A stretch of 64,000 nucleotides of DNA from Terriglobia bacterium (GCA_021325275.1 JAJPHL010000047.1:34895-98894), one strand, 5' to 3'. Positions 43,478 through 52,685 are shown, counted from the stretch's first letter. Translations and numbers: made by a program. Notes: generated from the letters alone by a model not told the origin.

Positions 43478-43502
43478 GCGTCGAAGTGTTAGCATATCCC
43501 GT

Positions 43503-44705
43503 ATGAAACGGGCGGTCATCTTGATTGCGGGCGTGTTGCTTGCGAACTTGGCGGCGGCACAAACACCGCCGGCCGATCCGCAACTCGAGAAGATTCGCAC
43601 GCAAATGGCCAGCAATCTACGCCGCTTGCCGAACTACACATGTCTGATGACCGTCGAGCGATTCGCGCGCGGCCCCTCGCGTGGAACCCGTTCGAACGAG
43701 CTCCTGCATCAGGACACGATTCGCTTGGAAGTGGCCGAAGCCGGCGAGAAGGAATTGCTCGCGTGGCCAGGCGCTCCGCTCACCGAGCAGCGCATCGAGG
43801 ATCTGGTGCCGGACGGCGTTTTCGCCAGCGGCGATTTCGGCGGACTCGCCAACGTTGTGTTTCGCACCAACGATCCGAAGTTCCGTCCGGCCGGCAAGAA
43901 AAAGATCGACGGCCGCGAAGCGATCGGGTACTCGTACGAAGTGGTAAAGGGTATCAGCCGGTATCGCCTGGGGCGCGACGGCAGCGAGTCGATCGTTCCC
44001 TATCACGGGACATTTTGGGCCGACCCGCAGAGCGGAGAAATCCTGCGCCTCGACCTGGAGCTCGATGGCATTCCCGACTACCTGGCGGTGCGCTCGTCAG
44101 TCACCGAGATCGATTATCTAAAGGCGCGCATCGGCGGCGGCGATTTCCTGCTACCGTCGCGCGTGCGGCGCGAACTTCATTACTCCACCGGTTCGATGAC
44201 CGAAAACGTGTCCACGTTCACCAAGTGCCGCGAGTACGGAACGGAAAGCGCGGTCCGCTTCGACGATCCCGTCGCGACGCCGGACGCTGCGGCGGTTCCG
44301 CTGAATCCCACGGAAATCACGCTGCCCGGCGGCGTGCGTTTGCCGATGAAAGTGGAAACCGTGACGGACGCGAAGACCGCCGCGATCGGCGACGCGCTCG
44401 TCGCGCGGCTCACCGCGGACGTGCAATCGGGCAGCGCAGTGTTTCGCGCGGGCAGCGAAGTGCGCGGACGCATCCGCTTGTTGCGCTATGCGGAGCGTGG
44501 TCCTACGCGGTTGGAGCTGGAGTTCACAGAAATCCGCACGCCGCAGGCGATCGCGTCGTTTCACGGATTCATTGAAGCGATCGAGAAGCGCAAGGGATTT
44601 TCGCTTGGTTCGCTGATGAAGCCCGACGATTTGCAGATTTCGTCGGGGTCGATGAACTTGTCGGGACTCGCGCTCACGTATCGCACGCTCGCTCCTGAGA
44701 AGTAA
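43503..44705 (+). CDS. Secreted acidobacterial protein of unknown function, 400 aa
   Basis: It has a signal peptide (MKRAVILIAGVLLANLAAAQ) and a soluble beta-rich body: NLRRLPNYTCLMTVERFARGP, WPGAPLTEQRIEDLVPDGVFASGDFGGL, VPYHGTFWADPQSGEILRLDLELDGIPD. The PNYTC opening and the GTFWADPQSGEILRL motif recur in Acidobacteria secreted proteins of unknown role. The promoter motif TGT-TAGCAT lies 7 nt before the ATG, with no Shine-Dalgarno. It precedes the cobalamin-type transporter by 22 nt and could share its transcript. Confidence 0.7.
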   Translation: MKRAVILIAGVLLANLAAAQTPPADPQLEKIRTQMASNLRRLPNYTCLMTVERFARGPSRGTRSNELLHQDTIRLEVAEAGEKELLAWPGAPLTEQRIEDLVPDGVFASGDFGGLANVVFRTNDPKFRPAGKKKIDGREAIGYSYEVVKGISRYRLGRDGSESIVPYHGTFWADPQSGEILRLDLELDGIPDYLAVRSSVTEIDYLKARIGGGDFLLPSRVRRELHYSTGSMTENVSTFTKCREYGTESAVRFDDPVATPDAAAVPLNPTEITLPGGVRLPMKVETVTDAKTAAIGDALVARLTADVQSGSAVFRAGSEVRGRIRLLRYAERGPTRLELEFTEIRTPQAIASFHGFIEAIEKRKGFSLGSLMKPDDLQISSGSMNLSGLALTYRTLAPEK

Positions 44706-44727
44706 CCATCTGATAGACTAATCCAGC

Positions 44728-45642
44728 ATGATTTTCCGGCGCTTCATCTTGTGCGCGCTCGTGGCGACGATCGCATCCGCCGCGCCGCAAACGCTCACCG
44801 ATCATTTCGGCCGGCGCGTCACAATCCCCGAGCATCCGCAGCGCATTGTTTCGCTCGCGCCCAGTTTGACCGAGACGATTTACGCGCTCGGCGCGGCGGA
44901 TCGTCTTGTCGGCGTCACGAATTACTGCGATTTTCCGCCGGAAGCTCAGCAGAAATCGAAAATCGGCGACATGCTGAATCCGAATCTGGAGCGGATCGCC
45001 GCGCTGCGTCCGGACCTAGTGCTGATCACCAAGGACGGCAATCGCCGCGACACGCTGACGGCGCTCGAGCACTTGAACATTCCCACGTTCGCCGTCGGGA
45101 CCGAGCGGCTCGACGACATTTCGCGCATGTTCCGCGACGTTGGGCGCGCCGTGGGGGAACCCGCAGCGGGCGTGGCCCTGGCCGCGCAGCTCGATCAGCG
45201 GATCTCGCGCGTGCAACACGCCTTGGCCGGGCGTCCCGCCAAGCGCGTGCTCATGGTGATCTGGCTGCAACCGATGGTGTCGGTGGGACGCGGAACATTC
45301 TTGAACGATTTGTTGGAGCGCGCCGGCGCCAAGACCGTGGCCGACACCGATTCGCAACCGTGGCCGAAACTTTCGGTGGAAGAAATCCTGCGCAGCGATC
45401 CCGATTACATCGTGGTGACGCGCTCGCCGGGATTCGCTCCGGGGCGCGACGAAATGATGAAGTTGCCCGGATGGAAGGAACTTTCCGCCGTGAAGCAGGA
45501 TCGCATCTTCAGCTTGCCTGACGCTGTGCAGCGGCCTGGTCCGCGCATCGCCGACATGCTCGACATGCTGGCGCGCGCCTTGCATCCGGATGCATTTGGA
45601 AACTCGGCCAGCCCGGCGTCGGGGTCGCGAGGGAAACAATGA
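44728..45642 (+). CDS. btuF: Cobalamin-type ABC transporter substrate-binding protein (BtuF-like)
   Basis: The 304-residue protein has a signal peptide (FILCALVATIASA) and the helical-backbone metal-receptor pattern: ITIPEHPQRIVSLAPSLTETIYALGAADRLVGVTNYCDFPPEAQQKSKIGDMLNPNLERIAALRPDLVLITKDGNRRDTL and VLMVIWLQPMVSVGRGTFLNDLLERAGAKTVAD. These match the BtuF/cobalamin group better than siderophore types; heme is an alternative. The 3' end overlaps the permease by 4 bp. Confidence 0.85.
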   Translation: MIFRRFILCALVATIASAAPQTLTDHFGRRVTIPEHPQRIVSLAPSLTETIYALGAADRLVGVTNYCDFPPEAQQKSKIGDMLNPNLERIAALRPDLVLITKDGNRRDTLTALEHLNIPTFAVGTERLDDISRMFRDVGRAVGEPAAGVALAAQLDQRISRVQHALAGRPAKRVLMVIWLQPMVSVGRGTFLNDLLERAGAKTVADTDSQPWPKLSVEEILRSDPDYIVVTRSPGFAPGRDEMMKLPGWKELSAVKQDRIFSLPDAVQRPGPRIADMLDMLARALHPDAFGNSASPASGSRGKQ

Positions 45643-46640
45643 GCTTCCAACTCACCCCCAAGCGGTTAATGACGATTTGCGGAATTTTTTTCGGCGTCGT
45701 GTTGGTGCCGGTGATTGTCGTGTCGTTGTTCACAGGCGCCGTTCCGTTCACCGCGCGCGAAGTGTGGAACGCCATTTTCGGCACCGAAGGATTAGCGCGC
45801 GTGATCCTTTTCGAATTGCGCTTGCCGCGCATCGTGCTGGCGCTGCTGGTGGGCGCGGCGCTCTCGATGTCCGGCGCGTGTTTTCAGGCGCTGTTGCGCA
45901 ACGCGCTGGCCGACCCGTATGTACTCGGCGTGTCGAGCGGCGCGGCGCTCGGTGTGATGCTCGCGCTGGTGTGGATGCCCAACAGCGTGTCGATGCAGCC
46001 GGTGATGGGATTGGCGGGCGCGCTGGCGACAACGGGTGTGGTCTACTTGATGGGATTTCGCCACGGCCGCTTGATGAGTCACTCGCTGCTGCTGGCCGGC
46101 GTGGTCAGCGCCAGTTTTCTTTCCGCGGTGATCGTTTTCCTGATGACCGCGATGAACAGCCGCGACCTTCGCTCGATCACCTATTGGCTGATGGGCGACC
46201 TGAGTTATTCCACCGGCGTACCGCTGGGCTTGGTGGTCGGCGCGGTAATCGCCGGCGGCGCGCTGGCGTATTTGCAAGCGTCATCGCTCAACGTGATGCT
46301 GATGGGCGAGCAAGAAGCCGCGGCGCTCGGCGTGGACGTGGCGCGGGTGAAGTTGTTCACCTATCTCGCGGCGTCGGCGCTGACGGCGGTGGCCGTTGCG
46401 TCGGCGGGATCGATTGGATTTATCGGATTGCTGGTGCCGCACCTGATGCGCATGATCTTCGGCAACGACTACCGCATTCTGCTGCCGACGTCGGCTTTGG
46501 GCGGCGCGGTGGTTCTGGTGGTTGCCGACACGCTGGCGCGCACCGTCGCCGCGCCCACCGAACTTCCTGTCGGTGCGGTGACGGCCGTGGCCGGCGCGCC
46601 GCTTTTTATTTATCTGCTGCGCCGCAGCGCCGACGCGTAA
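45639..46640 (+). CDS. btuC: FecCD/BtuC-type ABC transporter permease
   Basis: The 333-residue membrane protein carries RLPRIVLALLVGAALSMSGACFQALLRNALADPYVLGVSSGAALG, the FecCD/BtuC signature, the MGDLSYSTG segment and the coupling loop LMGEQEAAALGVDVARVKLFTYLAASALTAVAVASAGSIGFIGLLVPHLMRMIFGNDYRILLP. About ten membrane helices are visible. It would form a dimeric channel with the ATPase below. It overlaps btuF by 4 bp and lies 16 nt before the ATPase. Confidence 0.93.
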   Translation: MSFQLTPKRLMTICGIFFGVVLVPVIVVSLFTGAVPFTAREVWNAIFGTEGLARVILFELRLPRIVLALLVGAALSMSGACFQALLRNALADPYVLGVSSGAALGVMLALVWMPNSVSMQPVMGLAGALATTGVVYLMGFRHGRLMSHSLLLAGVVSASFLSAVIVFLMTAMNSRDLRSITYWLMGDLSYSTGVPLGLVVGAVIAGGALAYLQASSLNVMLMGEQEAAALGVDVARVKLFTYLAASALTAVAVASAGSIGFIGLLVPHLMRMIFGNDYRILLPTSALGGAVVLVVADTLARTVAAPTELPVGAVTAVAGAPLFIYLLRRSADA

Positions 46641-46656
46641 CCATGCCAAAAACCGC

Positions 46657-47523
46657 ATGACGCCGACATCCCCCCTCCACACCGCTGCCCGCGAACGCAC
46701 GATCTCGCTGGAAGTGCGCTCGCTCGAGTTTGCGTACAAAGAAACGCGGGGACGCGAGCGTCGCGGGATGGCCGCCGCACCGTTTCAGTTGGGCCCGGTG
46801 AGTCTCGAACTCGCGCCCCGCGAATTTCTCGCGATCATTGGACCGAACGGCAGCGGCAAGAGCACGCTGCTGAATTTGCTCGGAGGATTGGTGGCGCCGT
46901 CGAGCGGCCGCGTTTCGTTTGCGGGCTCGGAACTGTGCTCGCTGATTCCGCGCGAGCGCGCTCGGCGCGTGGCTTTCGTCAGGCAGGATTCGCCGCTGGA
47001 GTTTCCGATTCATGTGCGGCAATTTGTCGCGTTGGGCCGTTTTGCTTTCTCCGGAAATTTTGGATTTGAGAGCGCCAAGGATCACGAAATGGTGGAGTGG
47101 GCGCTGGAAGCGACGTCGCTCACGCGCCTGGCCGGTCGCCGCATGGATGAAATCTCGGGCGGCGAGCGTCAACGCGCGGTTCTGGCGCGCGCCGTGGCGC
47201 AGGAGCCCGAGTTGCTGCTGCTCGACGAACCCACGGCGAGTCTCGACTTGAATTTCCAACTGGAACTGCTGCGCTTGGTGCGCGGCATGGTGGAAGATCA
47301 CGACATTACCGCCGTCGCGGTGATGCATGAGTTGAATCTGGCCTCGGAGTTCGCGGATATTCTGCTGTTGTTGAAGAACGGGCGCACCGCCAAAATCGGC
47401 CCACCCACCGACGTGTTGACGCGCGAACTGCTCTCCGACGTTTACGGCGTTCCCGTCGCCGTCGATCGCAATCCCTACAGCGGACGCCCGCGCGTTTCGC
47501 TGCTCGCCGGACGCGAAGAATGA
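46657..47523 (+). CDS. btuD: FecE/BtuD-type ABC transporter ATPase
   Basis: A 288-residue ATPase with Walker A GPNGSGKSTLLNLLGG, signature ISGGERQRAVLARAVAQEPELLLLDEPTASLDL, and the H-loop VAVMHELNLASEFAD. It drives the importer formed with the neighbouring permease. Its stop overlaps the start of the PIG-V-like gene (ATGA), so that gene is translationally coupled to it. Confidence 0.92.
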   Translation: MTPTSPLHTAARERTISLEVRSLEFAYKETRGRERRGMAAAPFQLGPVSLELAPREFLAIIGPNGSGKSTLLNLLGGLVAPSSGRVSFAGSELCSLIPRERARRVAFVRQDSPLEFPIHVRQFVALGRFAFSGNFGFESAKDHEMVEWALEATSLTRLAGRRMDEISGGERQRAVLARAVAQEPELLLLDEPTASLDLNFQLELLRLVRGMVEDHDITAVAVMHELNLASEFADILLLLKNGRTAKIGPPTDVLTRELLSDVYGVPVAVDRNPYSGRPRVSLLAGREE

Positions 47524-48734
47524 TCCGGCGGCCTGTCGTCCAGCGCATCGTTCTGGCGCTCATGTTGACGGCGCTGCAAATCGCGCTGACGATGGCGGTG
47601 GCGTCGCGCCGGCCTCCACAGAACCGTTCCAGGTGGCACGCCTCGCTCGGTCGAGACTCGCCGCTTTACGACAAACTGTGCGCCGAAGATTGTCAGTGGT
47701 ATCAGTGGATCGCCGAACACGGATATATCACCGAATTTCCGATTCGCACCGTGGATCCGCGTTATTCGGACGTGGCATTCTTTCCCGGCTTTCCCCTTTG
47801 GGTGCGCGTCGTGCACGCGGCGACGAACGTATCGTGGTTGCGCGCCACGCTTCTGGCGTCGCAAATGGCGGCCTTCGGATTTTGGTGTTGGTTCCTCGCG
47901 CTCCTCGATTACTGGAAGATGCCGCTGCGCATCGCCTTGTTTGCGGTCCTGGCTTTGCTCGTGCATCCGGCGTCGTTCTATCTTGTCGCGGGATATTCAG
48001 AGTCGGTGATGATGTTCGCGTTGGCGGCATTGTTGTGGTGCGTTGAAAACGATTCGCGATTGAGCGGAGCGTTCGGCGCGCTGGCAACCGCCACGCGTCT
48101 TCCCAGCGTAGCGCTCGGCGCGTATCCGGTGTTGCGCTCGTTTTCTCCGCGGCGCTGCCGCGCGGCGTGTTGGGCGGCAGCGATCTTGATGCCCGTGGGC
48201 GCGTTGGCGTTCTTTTTCTATTGCCAAATCCGCTTCAGCGCTTGGGATCTCTACATGCAAACGCAGCGCTTCGGTTGGGGACAGTTCCCCGACTATTTGT
48301 TTTTCTTGCGCCGCACAACCTACCTGCCGGAATTGCCGTTTCGCAAGACTGTTTTGTTGACCATGGCGGTTTTCGTCGTGGCGGCGGTGGCGGAGATCGC
48401 CGTGCGCTCCCAGCCGCCGCCGGCCAATTCTGGGATCGACGAAGAAGATCGTTCGCGAATTCGCTTGGCGTTGTGGCTTGCGGCGCTAGCGTCTTTTTAC
48501 ATCACGGCGGCGGGATGCGCGAACGCCGGAAAGTTTCACTCGGGATTTATCGACTTCATACGGTACACGCCCCCGATGGGATTCTTGATCGTGTTCATGG
48601 CAGCGGACCAGTGGCGCCGCGCGAATGCGCCTCGTGCAACGCAGTGGATCGCTGCGATTGTCGTGATGGCGGGATCGTTGGTCAGCTTGCGATTAGCCTT
48701 GCGCGAGGCCGTCACACATTTCGCGCAACGCTGA
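47520..48734 (+). CDS. PIG-V-like membrane mannosyltransferase
   Basis: A 404-residue protein with about nine membrane segments and a first periplasmic loop containing DCQWYQWIAEHGYITEFPIRTVDPRYSDVAFFPGFPLWVRVV, the arrangement of PIG-V/GPI mannosyltransferase II relatives (DxxWY...GY...AFFPxxP), followed by GYSESVMMFALAALLW. In eukaryotes such enzymes add mannose from a lipid donor; bacterial relatives are poorly studied. It starts within the btuD stop codon. Its 3' end overlaps the convergent ALG1-like gene by 42 bp. See the locus finding at 47520-54947. Confidence 0.75.
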   Translation: MIRRPVVQRIVLALMLTALQIALTMAVASRRPPQNRSRWHASLGRDSPLYDKLCAEDCQWYQWIAEHGYITEFPIRTVDPRYSDVAFFPGFPLWVRVVHAATNVSWLRATLLASQMAAFGFWCWFLALLDYWKMPLRIALFAVLALLVHPASFYLVAGYSESVMMFALAALLWCVENDSRLSGAFGALATATRLPSVALGAYPVLRSFSPRRCRAACWAAAILMPVGALAFFFYCQIRFSAWDLYMQTQRFGWGQFPDYLFFLRRTTYLPELPFRKTVLLTMAVFVVAAVAEIAVRSQPPPANSGIDEEDRSRIRLALWLAALASFYITAAGCANAGKFHSGFIDFIRYTPPMGFLIVFMAADQWRRANAPRATQWIAAIVVMAGSLVSLRLALREAVTHFAQR

Positions 48735-49832
48735 TTCCCAAGCTTCGTCCCACGTCTCACGCCATTTCCGCTCGATGGAGCGGCGCATTTCTTCCAGATT
48801 CAGCCGTCCGGACACGCCTTCTTCGATGAGCGCGGCCAAATCCACGGGCGTGCGGAAGGGAATGCCCGTGCCCTGAATTTGTTCGCGCAAACACTCACCA
48901 TAATCCCAAGCCCACACGGGCGTGCGCGCAGCGTACAGGTCGACCACTTTCATCGCGAGATCGAGGCCCGAGCTCGACGTGTGCAGGCTCACGCCGACAT
49001 CGGCACGGCGCAGCACGTCGCGATATTCGGCTTCGGGAAGAAAGCCCGTGATGATCTCAAAACCGCTCTCGCGGAGCTGAGCGATCCGCGGTTCGTACGA
49101 TGCGCGCATCGGACCATCGCCGGTGAGATACAACCGGAATCCGCGCGGTGAACCGACTTGGTGGAGCACGTCGAGCGCGTTGAGAAGTAGCCCGACATTT
49201 TCGTCTGCCGTCCAGCCGCAGGGACAAACCACCACAAACGTGTCGTTTGGTTTTTCGCGCGGCGGCAAAAACTCTACGGGGCGGTCGTAGAGCACGCGCG
49301 CGTCGATCCGCCAACGACGCTTCAAGTCTTCCTTCATGGCCGCCGACACGCACAGATGCGCGTCCGCCAACCGTCCCGCGAATCCTTCGTACCATTCATG
49401 CGAGCGTACGAGTGCGTGATTCTTTCCCAACCGTAGCGCGAGCATCGTGAATCCGTAATTGTGCCAGTCGACAATCAGACGCGCGTGTTTAATCCGTGCG
49501 CAAAGCCACGCCGCGATCATCGTGGGGAAACTCGGCGGGTTTTGCACGAGAATCGCGTGTGGTCTTGCGCGGAGCAACTTGTCGATCAGGCGGAGGAACA
49601 AAATCTTCATGCGCATCGCGCCCAGCGCCAGGAAAATCGCGCGATACGGTCCGCGATACGGCTCGACCCCAGACTTCAGTTCGATCACGCGAACGCGCGC
49701 CGGCAAATCGCTGGGCGCCGGCGGATATCCGATGAAGCACACGTCATGCCCGCGCGCCGCGAGCGATTTGGCGTGATTGATCATGCGCGGGCTGCGCGCC
49801 AAAGGACCTAAAACGACAACCGCAACCTTCAC
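48693..49832 (-). CDS. ALG1-like GT33 mannosyltransferase
   Basis: The 379-residue protein reads almost motif by motif like eukaryotic ALG1: VLGPLARSPRMINHAKSLAARGHDVCFIGYPP at the start, LVQNPPSFPTMIAAW, IVDWHNYGFTMLALRLGKNHALVRSHEWYEGFAGRLADAHLCVSAAMKEDLKRRWRIDARVLYDRP, CPCGWTADENVGLLLNALD and VGVSLHTSSSGLDLAMKVVDLYAARTPVWAWDYGECLREQI. ALG1 adds the first beta-mannose to a lipid-linked GlcNAc2. The gene's start overlaps the ABC gene's stop by 4 bp, so both are co-translated. A generic GT4/GT1 enzyme is the alternative; the DWHN and SLHTSSSGLDL blocks favour GT33. Confidence 0.82.
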   Translation of the reverse strand: MKVAVVVLGPLARSPRMINHAKSLAARGHDVCFIGYPPAPSDLPARVRVIELKSGVEPYRGPYRAIFLALGAMRMKILFLRLIDKLLRARPHAILVQNPPSFPTMIAAWLCARIKHARLIVDWHNYGFTMLALRLGKNHALVRSHEWYEGFAGRLADAHLCVSAAMKEDLKRRWRIDARVLYDRPVEFLPPREKPNDTFVVVCPCGWTADENVGLLLNALDVLHQVGSPRGFRLYLTGDGPMRASYEPRIAQLRESGFEIITGFLPEAEYRDVLRRADVGVSLHTSSSGLDLAMKVVDLYAARTPVWAWDYGECLREQIQGTGIPFRTPVDLAALIEEGVSGRLNLEEMRRSIERKWRETWDEAWESALREMCDGLAQG

Positions 49833-51541
49833 CGGCCGGCACCGGGCGCCGCCCCGGCGATTTCAACCGTCGTGAGGCGGCCGTTCTCCAGACGATACGC
49901 GCGGTCGGCGTGGCGCAGAACGTGCGTCTCGTGCGAAATCACCAGCACGGCGGGACGGAACGGCAAGCTATCCAGGCGATTCGCAAGGCGCTCGATCGCC
50001 GCGGCGTCCAAGTGATTCGTCGGTTCGTCGAGGATCAAGAGGTCCGGGCGCCGCAGCAGCGCGCGCGCGATCACGAGACCTTGCCGCTGTCCGCCCGAGA
50101 GTCGAACGCCGTGATCGCCGATCTCGGTGTCGAGGCCGTGGGGGAGCTCGCGGACGAAACGCGCCGCGCCGGACCACTCGAGCGCTTCTTCGATTTGGCG
50201 GGACAATTCGCGATCGCCGGCGCTCGAAGGATCGCGGCCATACAAGATGTTGTCGCGCACCGTGCCGGCGAACAGCAGCGCGTCCTGCGGCACCAGCGCG
50301 ATCCGCTCGCGCAGCGCGTGCATGGAAAGCTCGTCGTAGGCGACGCCGTTCGCCGACACCTGTCCGCGGCCGGGCCGATAGTATCCGCCGATCAAATGCA
50401 CGATGCTGCTTTTTCCCGAGCCATTCGCGCCGACCAGTGCCACAAACGCTCCGCGCGGAATTTCCAGCGACACGCCGTTGAGAATCGCGCCGCGCCCGGC
50501 ATAGGCAAATCCTACGTCGTCGAGGCGGACTTCTTCGATCGACTCCACCGTCCGCGCGCCGCGATACGGTTCGCGTTCTTCCAAACGAAGCAGTTCGGAA
50601 ATGTCCTGAAACGCGCGCATGCCCATGCGGATCGGTGGGATCGCCCCGACCACTTGACGCGCATGCGACGCAAACAGCGCGGCGAAAACATAGAACGCCA
50701 TCATCGCGCCGCGCGTCACCGTGCCGTGCGCCACCGAGTATCCGCCGGCGACCAGCACGGCCAGCACTCCCACGGCGAGCAGCGCGCCTTGCACCGCTTC
50801 TTGCATGTGGTCGAACCGGCTTTGCGCCAGTTCGGCGCGATGCAGCGTCTCGATCAATCCGTCTTGACGCGCCAGTTCCCACTCTTCGGCCGCGGTGTTG
50901 CGCGTCAGGTCCATCGCCGAGAGAACGAAACGCGCGCCGCGATTGAAGTTTCGGAAAGCCGCGCGCACCGCGGCGCGTCGAAACCACGCTTCGCGCGTCA
51001 TCAAGCGATTGAAGACTGCCAGCACCGGCGCGGCGACGCCGATCACCAGCGCCAATCGCGGATCGATCCACGCCATCACTGCGCACAGCGCGATGGCGGA
51101 AAGCGCCGAAGGAAGGAAGCGCAGCGAAAGCGCCGTGTTCATTTCGTTCAATCGCTCCGTGTCGTAGACCAGCGTCACGTGCAATTGATCGAGATCGGCG
51201 GCGGTGTGAAACGCGCGCGGCAGCAAGTAGAGACGTTCGAAACATTCGCGGCGAACCACCGCGGTTACCTTCTCCTTCAGGTCGAGCGCGGCGAGATTCA
51301 TGAAGTAGGCGAGCGCCAACCCGCCGAGTTGCAACGCGAGAATGGCGCCGGCCGTCTCCCACAATCCTTCGACGCTGCCCGAGGGGAGAACCACGTCGAA
51401 GATGCGGCGCAGCAGCGCCGCGAAGGGAACGTAGACCAGCGATTGCGCGCAACCCATCGCCACAATGACGATCAAGCGGCGCGTGTGCGGCCGAAAATAC
51501 GAGGCGTAGAGGCGCCACGGAAATTGCGGCAAGATTTCCAT
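49829..51541 (-). CDS. ABC exporter half-transporter (PglK/MsbA-like candidate flippase)
   Basis: A 570-residue fused permease-ATPase: six membrane segments over residues about 15-310, then Walker A GANGSGKSS (from 371), Q-loop VPQDALLFAGTVRDNILYG, signature LSGGQRQGLVIARALLRRPDLLILDEPTNHLD (from 481) and H-loop VISHETHVLRH. This is the PglK/MsbA/lipid-flippase architecture and the size of Campylobacter PglK (564 aa). Placed between an ALG1-like transferase and an STT3-like gene, flipping of a lipid-linked glycan is the best guess. A general multidrug exporter cannot be excluded. Confidence 0.85.
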   Translation of the reverse strand: MEILPQFPWRLYASYFRPHTRRLIVIVAMGCAQSLVYVPFAALLRRIFDVVLPSGSVEGLWETAGAILALQLGGLALAYFMNLAALDLKEKVTAVVRRECFERLYLLPRAFHTAADLDQLHVTLVYDTERLNEMNTALSLRFLPSALSAIALCAVMAWIDPRLALVIGVAAPVLAVFNRLMTREAWFRRAAVRAAFRNFNRGARFVLSAMDLTRNTAAEEWELARQDGLIETLHRAELAQSRFDHMQEAVQGALLAVGVLAVLVAGGYSVAHGTVTRGAMMAFYVFAALFASHARQVVGAIPPIRMGMRAFQDISELLRLEEREPYRGARTVESIEEVRLDDVGFAYAGRGAILNGVSLEIPRGAFVALVGANGSGKSSIVHLIGGYYRPGRGQVSANGVAYDELSMHALRERIALVPQDALLFAGTVRDNILYGRDPSSAGDRELSRQIEEALEWSGAARFVRELPHGLDTEIGDHGVRLSGGQRQGLVIARALLRRPDLLILDEPTNHLDAAAIERLANRLDSLPFRPAVLVISHETHVLRHADRAYRLENGRLTTVEIAGAAPGAGR

Positions 51542-51572
51542 CGGTCTCGCCTAGCATGGTATCGTATGTTGA

Positions 51573-52685
51573 ATGTCAGCGGAGCCGCAAAGATGCATCG
51601 CCGTCGCGGGCGGTGGAACGGCTGGACACGCTCTTGCGGGCGTGGCGATCTCGCGCACATATCGGGAGCGGTTACACGCGGAGACGTTCTTCATCGGATG
51701 CGCCGCCGGTTTTGAATCGCGGCTCGCGCCGGCGCGCGGCGAAGACCTGGTGCTGATCCCCGGATCGCCGTACGCGCGGCAAGCGCTGAAAGGCAAACTC
51801 ACCGCCATCGCCAAACTCGCTCCCGCCGTGATCGCGGCGAGGAAATGGCTGCGCCAACGCAAGACCGATCTACTCGTCAGCGTGGGCGGATATCCCGCGA
51901 TGAGCTCGGCGTTGGCCGCGCGGTCGCTGGGGATTCCCGTGGTGGTTCATGAAGCGAACGCCGATCCCGGTCTCGCGAATCAAGTGATCGCGCGATTTGC
52001 CGCGCACGTCTGCACGGGATTCGAAGAAACGCTGACCGCATTTCGCGGCAAAGTCGTGCAGTGCACCGGCAATCCCGCGGGCGTATCGCTGCCGGACGAC
52101 GCCGAGCAGGCGCAGATTCGCAAAAACCGCCGCGGCGAATGCGTCTTGATCACCGGCGGTTCGGAAGGATCGCCGTTTTTGAATCGCGAAGCGCCGAAAC
52201 TGTTCGCGTATTTGAAGCGGCCGGGATTGCGCGTGTGTCATTTGGCAGGACGCCTGTCGAAGAACGTCGCGGAAATCGCCCAGGCGTATAAGGACGCGGG
52301 CGTCGAAGCGCGCGTCGACTCTTTCATCGACGACATGGACCGCGCCTACGGCGAAGCGTCGTGCGTGATCGCGTGCCCCGGGGCGTTGACGCTGGCGGAA
52401 ATCGCGCTCATGGGTTTGCCCTGCTTGCTGGTGCCGCTGGCGTCGGCGTCGAGCAATCATCAGGAAGCCAACGCGCAAGCGTTTTGCCGGCGCGGCGGAG
52501 CGTCGTGGGTCCGCGAACAGGATTGGAACACCGCGCCGCAAGCGGCGTGGATCGGGAGTCTGCTCGACGATCCCGCAAGACTCGCCGAGCTCGGACGCAA
52601 GACGCGCGAACTGGCGCGTCCCGGCGCAGCGGAAGAAATCGTGAAAATCTGCGAAACGATTTTGAAGAACGGCTCGCGCGCCTAG
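51573..52685 (+). CDS. MurG-family (GT28) glycosyltransferase
   Basis: A 370-residue protein of the MurG fold: CIAVAGGGTAGHALAGVAI (donor-domain loop), DLLVSVGGYPAMSSALAARSLGIPVVVHEANADPGLANQVIARFAAHV, CVLITGGSEGSPFLNREAPKLFAYL, and ARVDSFIDDMDRAYGEASCVIACPGALTLAEIALMGLPCLLVPLASASSNHQEANAQAF. It differs from true MurG in key loops (GGSEGSPFLN instead of GGSQGA..LN), and no dcw genes are near, so it is a paralogue. Eukaryotic ALG13/ALG14, which add the second GlcNAc to dolichol-PP-GlcNAc, belong to the same fold. TATCGT lies 7 nt before the ATG. It is followed after 15 nt by the STT3-like gene. Confidence 0.85.
   Translation: MSAEPQRCIAVAGGGTAGHALAGVAISRTYRERLHAETFFIGCAAGFESRLAPARGEDLVLIPGSPYARQALKGKLTAIAKLAPAVIAARKWLRQRKTDLLVSVGGYPAMSSALAARSLGIPVVVHEANADPGLANQVIARFAAHVCTGFEETLTAFRGKVVQCTGNPAGVSLPDDAEQAQIRKNRRGECVLITGGSEGSPFLNREAPKLFAYLKRPGLRVCHLAGRLSKNVAEIAQAYKDAGVEARVDSFIDDMDRAYGEASCVIACPGALTLAEIALMGLPCLLVPLASASSNHQEANAQAFCRRGGASWVREQDWNTAPQAAWIGSLLDDPARLAELGRKTRELARPGAAEEIVKICETILKNGSRA

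Noticed and set aside
49910..51715. 601-residue plus-strand frame opposite the ABC exporter
   Set aside because: Low-complexity His/Arg/Gln-rich translation; the minus strand has clear ABC motifs.
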